A DNA stretch of 64,000 nt. It comes from Aquila chrysaetos chrysaetos (taxonomy: Eukaryota > Chordata > Aves > Accipitriformes > Accipitridae). The first letter of the stretch is position 1. Every line of letters starts with the position of its first letter. Shown one piece after another: positions 15,016 through 27,119 of this stretch. Under the pieces are notes generated by a model. It had not been told where the DNA came from and ran no database searches. It saw only the letters and a list, made by a program, of their open reading frames with translations. Position numbers and translations under genes: made by a program. Location of the stretch: positions 16,896,041 through 16,960,040 of the forward strand of contig NC_044011.1 in the NCBI RefSeq assembly GCF_900496995.4. Direction: 5' to 3'.

Positions 15016-18000
15016 CAAACTTAACTTGGCTGCTGAGGGCTAACATACAAACTTTTCTTTAAACAGCTCATTCACTGATACTTTGTTTCAGCAGGGCATT
15101 TTAAACCATGTATTTCACTTCAGGAGGAAGCTCCCAATGCTTCAGATCCAGATCACATTCTTGAGCTTTGCAAGATGTCAGCCAAGCAGAGAAGTCTCCT
15201 GACAACATCCACAGATCTGCTTACTCAGAAATAAGCACAGAAATTCAGAAAAGTAACATAGCCTCCTCCATTAGCTCTGCTTAGTGCTGCAAGCACAGCC
15301 AAGCTGACCATGATAGGAGCTGCCTGGCTGCATTGCTCCCCCTCCCACCCACGAAGACTGGGTTGCATCTGCCTCTAAGCACTGACCACATCTATCCCCT
15401 CCTTCAGTTCAGACAAAGCCTGAATTAAACAACAGGCAAAAGCCTCTATCAGGGATCTGTGCTGATCTCTGCTGATAAGAGTCCTAATAAAGTACATCCC
15501 GCAGAAGACACTTGCTGACTTCCCTTTTGAAAAGAAGAATAACATCTGCATAAATTGCTTGCAGCAAATAATGTATCACAGGGATGGAGTCTCCGCTTGC
15601 TCCTAGTAATATATACCACCAAATATCTGAATGAATTATTATTTTTGAATGAGATACAGACCCCATGTGTCACTTCCAAAACGTACTTTGTGAGTGTTAA
15701 ATCCAGCTCATACAGAAGTTATGATAGGTATGACTGACTCAGATGGCACTGTTCATTTTCAATTCCAAGGTTACTCAGCCATTTTTGCCAGGAACATTTG
15801 GACATACTAATTTCAGGCTGTTTCAGATAAATGTGTGCTTGTGATTCTGAAACTTATGCTCCATGAACATCAGTGCCTTTAACTGATAAAGGAAATGTTA
15901 CTTTCCTGTAGGAAAAACAGGTCAAAAGTTCCTTGACTCTCCCCCTCAAAATCTACAATGTGATGGTGCTGCTTGTGATGTGGTCTTTTGTGTAGGGTGC
16001 ATGCTCTATCTCATTCCCCTAAAATTAGCGTCTTAAGGCAGCCCTGTTATAGTGATATTGGATAGTGATCTACCTGGTATCTCTCCAACAGCCAGCTGTG
16101 TTTTCAGAGGGCTTACAAGAAATGCAACTGCTCTCAGTTACTTAAAAGTAAACCCTGATACACATGTCTTGAGGTAGTTGTGGGAATCTTCTGTACTTAC
16201 AATTTTGGAATGTGACAACTGCCCCAGCCTTAGCCCTGTACATTTTTGTTGTTGTTGTTGGGGTGGGAGAGGCATACAGTTCTGTATTGACATTCTCCTA
16301 AACCTTCCCACTGGATATCTTTTTGTCCCACTGAGAAAGAAAACAACAATTTATCTGCTTTCTCAAAGTCAGCTGTCTGCACTGAGTGTATCATACTGAA
16401 CTGTGCATTAAACAGCAGTCAGGAGAGATGTGAGGCCCCACTTCACCTTGGAACATGTTGATACTATCTGTAAGGTAAGCCATTCCCCAGGAGTTATGAA
16501 ATCAAATAGGGAATTTAATTGTTGAATGATTGGTTGTCTCAGATCCTTGTTCCCAAGGAAGAGGAAAAAAATGGGTGGTTTTCCTTGGGATACAATTCGA
16601 CATGAGCTTAACAAGGCAGTTGTGAATGAGAGCAATCCACCAGCATTTCCTCCCACTGGGGCAGTGTTCTTGAGACCATGAGGAAAATCAACTTCTTTGG
16701 ATGTCTGAGCAAGCAATTGCATGCACCATGACATAAGAATAGGTGGGATCTTGCAAGCAATGTAACACAGGAATTCCATGTCTTTTTCTCATAAAAGCCA
16801 CATTAAATTATCAGGCTAGTGTTTTTTCAGCATATTGTCTCACTGATCTTGAAAGGGCCATCCTGGTGTTGGGGGAACAGTTATCTGGGTGATAATCAGT
16901 GCTGAGACCCCAGAGCAGCACAAAGAAATCTGAGAGCTATATGAACATTCAGCTGAAATTCCTTTATGCAGTTTTCCCTCCACTAGTCTTTTGAACTCCA
17001 AGAGAAGCATAAGCCCTGACTCAGGCAATGCGGAGTGTTTGCTCTGGCACCCAAGCCAGCAGATGTGACTACTTGGCATCCTTTCCCGAGACTTGAACCT
17101 CATGGTATGTCTATGCCAAATGTATCCACATTATGCAAGAGTAATGGAAATTCGCCAGGCAGAGCAATGCTATGTTTTCCCGGATAAATGTTGCTCAGTT
17201 TAATTTTGAGGAACTGACTGATAAAAGCCTCGGTGATTACCTTGTTTGCCTAACTGTCTTCATTCTGTGAGATCCAATACTTTTGCTGGCACAGAGAATA
17301 TATGAAAAACACGAGGGAACAAGTGCATCAGAGGAGCAAAAGAGGCCAAGCAACCCTCTTGGTGAAAGGTGAAGCACCCACCTGAGAAAAAGGGTTCCTT
17401 TCCTCGTTGGAAGTTAAGTTGGCTGCACAGGAGGACCACTAAGAATACAGTTTGCCATCTGACACAGTTCAAGTGACTTAAGCTGCATGGTCAAACTGAG
17501 CTGTTCATTTCAGTTTTTCTCTTTTCTCCAATTCCAGGCAAACCTCACCATGGGAAAATGCTGGTGATGAAGGTCATTTGCCTTTGGCAGCACCTGGAAG
17601 GTGAAACAGAAATGTAGCAGCTCACGCTGCACAATATCTACAGAATATAAGGAAGTAGAAAAGGAAACATATTTTGGACAAAAAAAGTGCATAGGATTAG
17701 CCAACTGGAAGACATGCTTTGAAATGAAAAATTACCTTGATTATTGCCACCCTGCCCTTCATTTGAACTGACTACTAGTTGCCTACAGCCATTGTACCAG
17801 GACAAGACTTTTTATTTCATATTTCCATAGTTCACACAATAATATAGTCCTGTTTCTGGCCATGGTCTCTGATCACTAACACAACTCCTAAAAATAGTAA
17901 ACATGATTTCTTACCTTCAACAGCCAAAGGCACTTGCCACAGTCTGACTCAGTTGTATTTGACATGCTCATGACATTCATGTATCAGGCAGCCCAAATCA

Positions 18001-20900
18001 AGCAAAGAGTAAGGGATATGTGCAGGGAGCTCTGAAGTTGAGGAAAGCTGTAAATATCCCTTGGAGCCTTCCAAGGCATAACAAAGCTACTGTCACCCAA
18101 CCACAACCTGATAAAACGGCTGGAGCGTGCAATGCCTTTTGTTACCAGATCCTCCATTCTATAGGGGGGAAATGCCATTGAAATAGGAGGAACACCTGAA
18201 GTAGTAGCAGGGGATTGCTGCTACACTACTAGTGCAATTGATTACTTCAGCAAATAGCCAGAAGTAGCCATTACCTCCCAAGTTACTTCTACTGCAGTAA
18301 TCAAGTTCTTGTTAACAGATTCCAGCCATGAAGGAAATCCAAGAGAAACTGGCTTCTAACCCTAGACTCAACCTTCAGGAGAAGACTGAGAAAGAGATAT
18401 AGTGAAGTGCAGGACTCCTGCTATTTATTATCCAGGGGAAAATGGGGAATGGAGCCATTTTCACAGCATTTTGAAAGGCTGTTTACAAACTGCTGGCCTA
18501 GAAGGAAAATCTTGGAAACCATTCACTGTAGATGTCTTACCTAACCACCAGTCTGACATGCAACAAACCAAATGTATCCTGCAAGGGCTGCTGTGCAGAA
18601 GGAGCATGGAAGACAAGTGAGATGTTAATGTTCTCCAAAGCCGTATACGAACAAGTGTTACTGCACAGTGATGGCTGGGTGGGTAGTTCGCAGTGAATAA
18701 CTTATTAAATTAAAATGTTCTTTTTTTATCTGCAGACATTGTTGTGAGTTTCTCAGTTATTCATTTGAAATTACTGTCTGAGTTATCTGTTGTCCATAGC
18801 AATTCGTTGCAAGATTAGTCAAAATAATGCTGAAACTCAGAATACCAGACAGAGATCAGATATTTCTTTTCCTTGATTAGCTAAATAAGATATTTTGAAT
18901 CAAGTTTCTGCTTCAATACTTAAGCTTTTGAAACAGAAAATGGCTTTGTGAAAAAACTGTGTAATATTTACTTAAATGCTACTGTTTCAATAGCTGGTAG
19001 TAAATTCATTCAATAGACTATTTGTGAAAGTCAGCAGAAAAAACATGAATAATCAAACAAACTATTTAAATCGTTTAAACATAGCATTATCTGAGGGTTA
19101 AGTAATGTTTGCCTATTTGCAAACACAGTTGCCAGTTGCCTGCAGCAGACTGTACAGGACATACCTTCAAATCCAAGATATACCTTCAAATCCAAACTAG
19201 GAGATACATATACATATACAAGCTAAAACTAATTCTACTACTTCTTTCATACAAATTAACAAAACTAGACTTTTGAACACAGACCAACTTCAATTACCTA
19301 ATTAATTTTGGGTTGTGAAACACAGAGGCCCAGCTACACATATAAATCAGCAATGGTGAAATATAGGATGACATATATGTTGACCACACTCATTCGGAAA
19401 AACAGACCAGGGCACCCAGCTCCCCTGACGGACTGAGTTGCTTGTTTACCCTCTATGAATGTTCCCCAGGAAAAATTAAGTTGTGCCAAGCTACTAAGCA
19501 CACTGTCAGCATGTAACAACAACAACAAATTCTTACGTGTTGATAAAAGAATTTGAAAATACGTGTATAGTCTTAGGCTGTTCTGTATTGTTCACTTGGT
19601 GTATTAAAATGTATTTTAAGACATTATTTTGGTTACTTCCAATATCTACTTGACAATTATAAACAATTTAAGAGAATTAAGGTATTTCATATACTACTTG
19701 TTATTCTTCCTGTCGAAGGGAAGAACACATTCCACAGAAGGGAAATTATAGAGATGCAAGTTACCCTGGGTGACAGGGATATGGAGTTAGGCAACATTCA
19801 TGTTTCACTTTGCTAATGGATTACACAGCTTCTCTTTAGTTAGAAGCGTATAGATAAAGTAGATGCACACAGTCTTTGCTTTTTTAGTGTAGTCCAACAG
19901 GATGCATTGTAAGTTATTCTTACGAAGTGTCAAAATGAGTCCAAGTGACAGATTATGTATTTGCTTACCTACATTTAACACTGGCATCTCTCCATTCACT
20001 CACACTAGGGTAAATAAACTGAGGCTCTGGCTCCGTATTCCCCCTTGTTTGATCTCACTCTAGATCAGCGATGCCAAACCACCAGCACTGGCAAACGGAG
20101 ATCTGGGCTGGCACCAATGACAATGAGCAAACAACACTTTCAAAACATGTTTGATGCCAGATAGCAAAGAGCACCCTCCCTACTTCAGGAGCTCATTGCT
20201 AGAAAGGCTTTCTGCTCTGAAATCCACAACTACCTCCTGCATGTGACTGGAAGGGCCAACACGACGTTTCTCTTCTGCAGCCCCCCAAAAAAGAAATCCA
20301 CCGTATTTATCCCAAACAGTGACATATAGGTGGTTTGTGCCGACCCAGTTAATCCAAAACTGTGTTTAAGCATGAACAAACCTAGCTCAGTAATATACAA
20401 GACGTGGACCTGAACCAGCTACAATTTTGAGGTCAACAACCCGCATTTCAAACCTTTCAGCTTTCACTAAACTTCTTCAGCAGGACACAAAGAAACAAAA
20501 GCACACCAAACCTAGACAGGGCACGTGTGAGAAAAGGAGAGAGAAATGAAGGTATGTCCTCTCACTGGAATGATCTGGGAGCTTTAATTACTAAACTGCC
20601 TGCTAACGGGGGTTCCTGGATATTGGTGGCACCTATCCTGCTCTCACACCACGTTGCCCTCCAGCCTGGCAGCACGAGAAGCACCGGGCAGATCCTCCTG
20701 AGGTGGCGGATGAAGCAATGTGCCGTCACTAGACCTCCAGTGCCTGGTCCGCCTGGATCGCAGGGGACCAAAGATCGCACCCACATCCCTTACCCCCGGA
20801 GGATGCCCTGCCAGGGCTCGTGCTCTTACTAAGCGCAGCCACGGACCACTTTACACCAGCTGGGAGCCTGGATTGCCAAGTCGTTTCCTCTGAAATTACA
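15016..20900. other. Gene-free sequence upstream of CpG island
   Basis: No gene, RNA or clear mobile element was recognised. It contains a short (GTT)n run at 16248-16260, a 19-bp direct tandem duplication at 19158-19195 and scattered AT-rich stretches. The longest open frame is a 123-codon minus-strand one at 16408-16779, with no recognisable motif; it is judged to be chance. GC content rises from about 20,600 toward the CpG island. Confidence 0.55.
19158..19195. repeat. 19-bp direct tandem duplication
   Basis: Two adjacent 19-bp units of the form GAYATACCTTCAAATCCAA occur back to back and differ at one position (C or T at the third base). This is probably a simple replication-slippage duplication, with no visible coding or regulatory context. 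Confidence 0.85.
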
Positions 20901-21221
20901 TCCGTCTTCACTCCTCACCCCAGAGGGACTCAAGAGGCCGTAGGGGCTGAAAGAGATGGGGGCGTTGGTTTATCCGCAGGGCTAAGACCCAGCATGGACT
21001 GTATTTACTTCTGCACCCTAATGCAGTAGGCAAAGAGGATCCCCGGGCTGCGAGGCAGTGGCATACACGCACCCGGACTTGCACACCGCCCCCCGAACCC
21101 ACACCCTCCCCAAACCTCTACCATACCGTACCCAACACAGACGCCTCGAGCTCCGCCTGCACCCATGCCCTCTCCACGCCGGCACCCGGCCCGGGCACCG
21201 CACCGGCCGGCACCCCCGTCC

Positions 21222-21236
21222 CCACCAGAGGGCGTC
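21222..21236 (+). promoter_or_regulatory. CTCF-like binding site in CpG island
   Basis: CCACCAGAGGGCGTC matches the known vertebrate CTCF core (CCASYAGRKGGCRSY) at 14 of 15 positions, with the mismatch near the 3' end. CTCF is an 11-zinc-finger chromatin insulator protein and often binds CpG-island promoters. The CpGs in and beside the site could make binding methylation-sensitive. Occupancy cannot be read from sequence. Confidence 0.55.
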
Positions 21237-21250
21237 ACGACCCCGCGTTC

Positions 21251-21267
21251 GGGCGGGCGGGCGGGCG
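21251..21267 (+). other. (GGGC)4 G-quadruplex motif
   Basis: Four G3 tracts separated by single cytosines form the shortest-loop class of G-quadruplex motif, on the plus strand inside the CpG island. Such motifs are common near vertebrate promoters. A C15 run follows about 95 bp downstream and gives the opposite strand a G15 tract. Confidence 0.75.
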
Positions 21268-21361
21268 CCGCGGCCCACCCCGACCCGCCGCCGCCCTGCC
21301 CCGGCCGGCGCGCCGCCCCCGCCCGGTTCCTCGGGTCACTTCGCCCCAGTTAGCGCCCACT

Positions 21362-21376
21362 CCCCCCCCCCCCCCC
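21362..21376. repeat. C15 homopolymer
   Basis: Fifteen consecutive cytosines in the CpG island. The minus strand is therefore G15 and could form a quadruplex. Length is likely variable between individuals and prone to sequencing error. Confidence 0.9.
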
Positions 21377-21740
21377 GGCGAGGCTCCTTCCCCCACACCG
21401 CGGCACCGCCGCCCCTTCCCCGCCCCGGCCCGGGGGAACCTCCCCGCCGTCCCGGCCCCCCGTGCCTCGGCCCCAGCAGCCCTTCCCCGGCCGGCCCGCC
21501 TCTGGCATCACCGCGGGCCCAAACAGCAGCCCGCGGCCCTCGGTGGCCGCGTTTACGCCCCGGTGCAATGTTTTTGGCCAAAAGTGGGGCGGTACGCCGT
21601 CGGGCTGCTCCGTGCCCAGGCCGTTCGTCGGTCAGCGTGCGCACATCCCCGCCCCCGCCGTGGCTTGGGTTGTGCGGGGAGGTGCTGCGCTCTCTCTCGA
21701 GCTTGTTTCCCAGATTAGGGGCTGATACCCGGAGGGTTTG

Positions 21741-24509
21741 GTGGCCGGGAGATGACCTCCATTTCCCTTGAGGAAACTCCCATATCAAAGAGTTTTCTGT
21801 GTAGTTTTCTTCTAGGCCGCAGCCCACCCTCTGCTTTTTGGGCAGCCCTTTTTGTTGTACATGGGAGCTAGCGTGGTGGGGCACTGCTGGAAAAAACAGT
21901 TATAAATGTGAATAATCTGGGCTGATTCTTTCAAAATTCACACCCCACGAAGTAACAGCCAAGTGGATGGGAGAGGGATGTTTCATAAGAAGCAACTGGC
22001 TGCTGCAGAACAAGGAGGGGGGGGGGGGGGAAGTGATCCCCTCAAGACAGGTATCATTGCCAGACCATATTGGTAAGATTGCAAGTTACGAATACAACTG
22101 AAGCCAGAGAATTTGCCAAAGGAAAAAAAAAAAAAAAAAAAAGACAGAAAACAGATGCAAAACAACAAAAAGGTGCCAGAATAAAATGAGTCTTAGGCCA
22201 GCACTGGAACACACCGCAATCCCTCACAATTCAGGATGATTTAAATGGATGGAAAAGAGATTAAGCTCTAATCCAGCAGTTGCTCTGTTTGAATTAATCT
22301 CATAGGAGTCAGTCAAGATATGTATATTTAGAGAGGGGGAGAAACAGAAGAAACCAAGCAAGAAATGGCAGGATCAGGCCCCGAATACAATCTCAGGAGA
22401 CTTGAAATAGGTCCATGAGCCACACTGGTTTTAAAAGCTGATTATCTGATCTAAACCCTCCCAGATATTTCAAACAGAGAAGGCGGCATTGCTAAATATG
22501 CAGTTCTTTCTGAAATACTGCACCCCAAGCCTCCCTGCCAATTTTTGTCTGCAGCAGAGGCAGTAGCCGTTTCACTCACACTGGCTGGGGCCTTCTCCAG
22601 CACTGCAGTGTCTTCCTTGGCTGTGATCTTGCTTTCAAATGCCACTGATTTTCTGGGACAGTCTCAACTATGAGGAGACTGTCCCACTGGGTCTTGGGTT
22701 TCCTGAGAGCCTGGGTGATTAAAGAGATTCTTCTTCCTTTTGAACTCAAACATTTTCCAGAGCTGCCTTCTCTTCCCTGAGTAACACTATCAATCTGAGG
22801 CAGGGCACTGAAATATCTACACCAGCACTGCCAAAAACAGCCCTGCATATTTCCAAGCAGTTATGCAGCCTTTACTAAATCACCTAAGCGTGAGCAAACT
22901 CTGCTTCAGGCAGCGCAGAAGACAAATCCAAATGCTGGGGACAAGGAGTACCCAGGGAGCCTTGTGTAGACACACTGGAAGGGAAGACAAAATGAAATGC
23001 TAGCCCCAATCCCTAACACACAATATCAGCAGCTTGTTTCTGCGTGTGTGGGTGCCCTTTACGTGTGCAGTTGGGTGTATCTGAGGCAGGAACCAGCTTA
23101 CAAAAAGGGAATGCTATAAATTGCAGCCTAATGCTGCAGTCCAAGAACTATGTACTCATTTTAGCAATTCTGACTATGAATAGTGCTGGTTTTATAGTTC
23201 TCCAGCAGCCCTCAGCATCTCCAGAGAGACCAGCAGTTCCTTGCAGAATTGAGACCACTCTCAAGAATATTGTAATACTTTTTAAAAAAAACACCAACAT
23301 GGCAACATTGAGAGCTGCTTAGTCCTGCTTCTTTTCCCAAGTAACAAAGTAACCCCCTTACATTGGTGCATCAATATGTAAAAAACACCATAGACCACAA
23401 ACTCTAAGAGAAAGGAGCCTTTTGAGGAGTCAGAGAAGTTCAGATTACAGTACTTACCTTTTTGCTGGGAACTGAGGGGAAGAAGTGAATGGGATCACTC
23501 AGGGACAAAGAAAAATTACAAGATGAGAGTGGCTAGGAATATGAGTCTTTCTTTCCCATGTCAGAAGCAAATCAACAAATACATACTCATGCCTTTGTGG
23601 AGGTCAAGAAAGAGATGAACAGTGAATGGCAAAGCCACCTTTTCAAAGATTTTCAGCTCAGGTAAAATGAATGAAAAATTCCAATGGCCCCCAAAAGTAA
23701 ATACTTACCACTGAATTGTCTGAGCTGGGCACATGCAATACACCCACCAACAGTACAGAGCAGGTATTGGGACCTTGGGGTACAGACAACAAGTGATGAG
23801 AACCGAGTATGCTGGTAATGCCACTTTGCAGGCAAGAGGGGTCACAGCTGGGATCCCAGACCTCCAGCACGAGCCAAGCACTGAGGCCTGGGTTTGCTCT
23901 TCAGTGCTATTTTGAACATAAAAAACCACCTACCTTCAAACATCACTGTCTGCATTCTCATTTTTCCAGGAAAATGTTGGCAATTATATTACCCTACCAA
24001 TATCAATTGTGCATTTGTGTCTGTTTCTGTACAGCTTGTGCACTGGAAATGTGTTTTGGCTTCAGTTCAAATCCACTTCAGTGCCCCCAAAGAGATCTTC
24101 ATTGTTATAAGGCTTGCTGAGATTGTTTCCAGTTTATACACAACTGTTTCTAAACCCTGGGACCTGTGCTTTTGGTTGTCTATCAGGGAAGAGTGGCAAA
24201 GATTAAAGAAGTGCATGCCTTTGGCTGCATACTTTAAAATAAAACAGCCGTGGTTTTCAGAAACCTCTTTTAAGGTGTAATAAATCCAACTTTCTAAATG
24301 CCCAAGGCTGTGTTTATCTAAAAGTATCTTGGGGGAGATTGCTATGTCTATTAATCTGTTTTCCTGTTTCCTTACCTGAGGGCTTAAAGGCTACATAAAC
24401 CAAGCAGCTAGAAGGCTGTTAGGGAAAGTCTCCACAGACAAGTATCTCCCTCTGCTTTCTATTCTTAAGCAACACACTTCAGGTACAGGGAAATCATTAA
24501 AGATTGTTA
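21741..24509. other. Gene-free sequence 3' of CpG island
   Basis: No exon or known element was recognised. It holds a G14 run (22017-22030) and an A20 run (22123-22142) about 90 bp apart. Several acceptor-like pyrimidine-CAG strings occur, such as the one ending near 23,970, but none is joined to a recognisable coding segment. If the CpG island is a plus-strand promoter, this would be the first intron or a non-coding exon. Confidence 0.5.
22017..22142. repeat. G14 and A20 homopolymer runs
   Basis: G14 at 22017-22030 and A20 at 22123-22142 are the longest single-base runs of their kind in the window. The A20 run is not preceded by a recognisable retroposed gene or SINE. Both are prone to length variation. 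Confidence 0.85.
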
Positions 24510-25100
24510 TAAAGCAGGAGCAGTAGATGAGGGTGATATGATAGGGACAAACCAGCATGATGTCTGTCTTAAAAGAAGCCTCAAACCTGTTCAAGGCCTT
24601 TAAAAGAGTTAACAAAACAGTGGATTAAGGACAACCAATGGCTATATTTTATTTAGACTTTCAAAAGGCTTTTGATAAAGTTCCTGAGAAGAGGCTATAA
24701 AGAAAACTTAGTAACCACAAGGTGAGAGGTGAAGTCCTGTGTGGATGGGTCGGGGGGGGGGGGGAGCCCACAGTTGAGACAGCAGAAACAAAGAGGAGGA
24801 ATAAATGGTCCATCTCAGCATGGAAAGGGGTTACAGGTAGGATGCCTCAAGGAATAAAAATAAGACGTGTGCTTGGGATATTTATTAATGATTTGAAGAC
24901 CATGGTGAAGAGCAAAGGTGACAAAGTTTGTATCATGCAAAATTAGGTAGGTGGGTCAAATGGAGAAGCATGAGAATTTGCAGAGGATGAAAAAATGAAG
25001 AAAACTGAGATAGTGGATGAAACTAAACACACGCAAGAGAAGAATGATGTATAGAGAACACTACAAACTACTTGTGCACATGGGTAGGTTTTGAATTTTT
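24510..25100 (+). mobile_element. Decayed non-LTR LINE, reverse-transcriptase segment
   Basis: Reading plus-strand codons from 24653 gives LDFQKAFDKVP, the conserved reverse-transcriptase block around catalytic motif A of CR1/L2/L3-type LINEs. In the same frame, about 190-245 bp further on, come GMPQGI-like (24839 onward, in place of GVPQGS) and FINDLK (24881-24898), the next conserved blocks. At least one in-frame stop lies at 24698-24700, and a G13 run (24752-24764) interrupts the domain. The upstream words AGGAGCAGTAGATGAGGGTG and the downstream decay also follow this family. The YADD-type catalytic motif is not recognisable. It is an inactive, 5'-truncated relic; the exact clade is uncertain. 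Confidence 0.8.
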
Positions 25101-26582
25101 TTTAAACATCCCAAAACACATCAGGCACCAGTACAGACAACCCAAGGAAACTGGCTCCTGACCATGCAGTGGTGATTGAGAAAGAAAGCATGAGTCTTTA
25201 TGAAAAAGAGTTTAAAAAAACAGTAAAGAAAAGACTATAATCCTGTGATAGCATATTAGCAGACAGCATGATCTATTTTTGCCTTGGCCATGACATTCAG
25301 GTTCGACCTACCTTGCACAAAGGAGAAACAAGGAAAGGGGCTGCCGAAGGACCCAGTGAGGCTGGGTTTCTTCTGGCTCTGCCCCTCATGCTCAGGTTGT
25401 CCAGGAAAGGCACAGGCTCTGGCAGAGTCTTTTCTGAGCCAAAGGTAGCCAGGGCAGCTCTCTTGCATGTGGATTTGCTGTTATCTAGAAGAGATGAGCT
25501 CATACCACCGTGTTTCCTGTCAGCAGGCCATTAACAGCTGCCTGGTTTGATTAAACCAGGGGAAATTAGTGTATTTGAGACATTTTTGCTTCCAAACAGG
25601 TTAGAAATGACCAACTAGTTCAAAGGTTACTGGCCACAGCGAAGGCAGAAAGGCATACACTCACACATGTGTAGGGACAGCCATTTCAAAGCCGAGCTGA
25701 AGAAAGCAGCACTAAAAGTTCATTAAAAACAGCCAGAAAAGTGAAGAGTGAAGTAAACCATGACAGAAATACAACACGCTTGGCTATATTGATACAATAT
25801 ATATCAGATACATTTAATAAATACCTCTCTAGAAATACTGTACCGAGAAGGCCAGGTGGATTCTCTGTCCACGTTACACTAAAAAAGCTTTGGAAGACAT
25901 TTAAACTAGAGTTATGAAATACATTTTATTGCACTATAATTGGGTTTGTTGGGTTTTGACATCTATCTTTACTAAGAATTGACACTTAAAATCAGTATTT
26001 ATTTGGGGCTGACAGTCATCACAGGTTAGGGCTTTTGCTCAGTCTCAGGCTTTTGGCCATTTTTAACAGTAGGCAGAGAAGCTTCACTTTGCATTTAAGA
26101 AGGTAGGATCAACGGCCAGGAAGCATTCGCAATCAAGGTTTACTTAATAAAAACATAAACTACTAGGACAAAATATACATTACTAACCTCTGGGACTCTG
26201 CTGAGGAGAATTATGAAAAAGGGAGATTTAAAATTATTTTTGGTTACTGTATTTAAAGGTAAAATGATAAGCTACATCAAACCTGTTATGGGACAGATAG
26301 CAACCACATCGATAGGTACAGCACAACGACCAATACAGGGAGAACAGAAGAAAGACCCAGGGTTGATCACTGAAGAATGAAGTTCATCTCAATTCACTTC
26401 AGCTATCTAAAAGCTAGATATTGAAATGTGTCTCTAGTGAAAGGAGAGAGCCAAACCCACATCCAAGGGACAATCCTCTGGAGGTGCCTATGAATCCTAC
26501 GCTCCCTATATAATCCCCTCTGTCTGTTGATTTAGAAACACTTACAACCTTCTCTGAAGCAGGGTACCTTAAACAAGGCACC
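25101..26582. other. Gene-free sequence between LINE relic and LTR A
   Basis: The first about 100 bp may be a further decayed part of the LINE. A 20-nt near-palindrome at 25541-25560 has arms CCTGGTTT / AAACCAGG around a GATT loop. No exon or RNA gene was recognised. Confidence 0.5.
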
Positions 26583-27119
26583 TGTAATGGTTCTGTCTGG
26601 GATGGAATTAACTTTCTTCATAGCAGCCTGTATGGTGCTGTGCTTCGGATTTGTGTCTAAAACAGCATTGATAACACACCAATGTTTTGGCTATTACTGA
26701 ACAGTGCCTGCACAGCATCAAAGCTTTCTCTTTTCCCTTCTCTGTCCCCACTGCCTGCAGCGAATAGGTAAGAGGTGAACAAGAGATTGGAGGGGGGACA
26801 CACATCCATGACAGCTGACCTGAATTGGCCAAAGGGATATTGTATGCCATATAGTGTCATGCTCTGCAACGAAAACAGGGGTAGAGGAAGAAGGAGGAGC
26901 TTTTTGGTTTCCAAGGTGGCCAGTGCTTAATGACTGGCTGCTCTGCTTCTGGGAGATAGTAACTGATTGCTCGTGGGGTTCCTTTTCTCTTTCCTTCACC
27001 AATTAAACAAGTTTTCTCACTTTTGTTTTTCCTCTTCTTTTCCCCATCCTGCTGTGGGGGCAAGGGTGAGTGAGCAGCTGTGTGGGAGCCTGGCTGCTGG
27101 ACACGGTCAGCCCACCACA
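26583..27119 (+). mobile_element. Solo LTR A of an avian endogenous retrovirus
   Basis: About 537 bp begin TGTAATGGTTCTGTCTGGG and end GGTCAGCCCACCACA, with the TG...CA ends typical of LTRs. The sequence resembles a dispersed avian LTR family I remember ('catagcagcctgtatggtgctgtg' block near 26,620). An ATTAAA polyadenylation-like signal lies at 27002-27007 in the plus orientation. No primer-binding site, internal region or partner LTR is present, so it is a solo LTR left by recombination. Flanking bases (GCACC / GTAGC) do not form a clear target duplication, suggesting age. Open frames inside it on the minus strand are chance. The LTR carries no protein. Confidence 0.8.

Larger units (their letters stand above)
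20920..21740. promoter_or_regulatory. CpG island, candidate promoter
   Basis: GC content and CpG frequency rise abruptly here, especially at 21,050-21,700, against AT-rich flanks poor in CpG. Sp1-type GC boxes (CCCCGCCCCC near 21,650; CCCCGCCCC near 21,420), a (GGGC)4 tract, a C15 run and a CTCF-like site lie inside. In birds such islands usually mark promoters of genes or long non-coding RNAs. I cannot see which transcript starts here. Long open frames on both strands (237 codons plus, 182 codons minus) are low-complexity Pro/Arg/Gly/Ala and reflect lack of stops in GC-rich DNA. A possible minus-strand splice donor (GG|GTAAGG) sits near 20,791. Confidence 0.8.

Noticed and set aside
1..20500. 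Numerous 60-134 codon frames as small genes
   Set aside because: Size and number are what chance gives over six frames. They shadow each other on both strands and have no motifs or splice context.
21058..21884. 237-codon plus and 182-codon minus open frames in the CpG island as protein genes
   Set aside because: They overlap in antisense and are dominated by Pro, Arg, Gly and Ala with homopolymer-encoded runs. Stop codons are rare in such GC-rich DNA, and no domain is recognisable.
26608..27063. Minus-strand open frames inside LTR A
   Set aside because: They run antisense to the LTR, overlap each other in different frames and have no recognisable domain.
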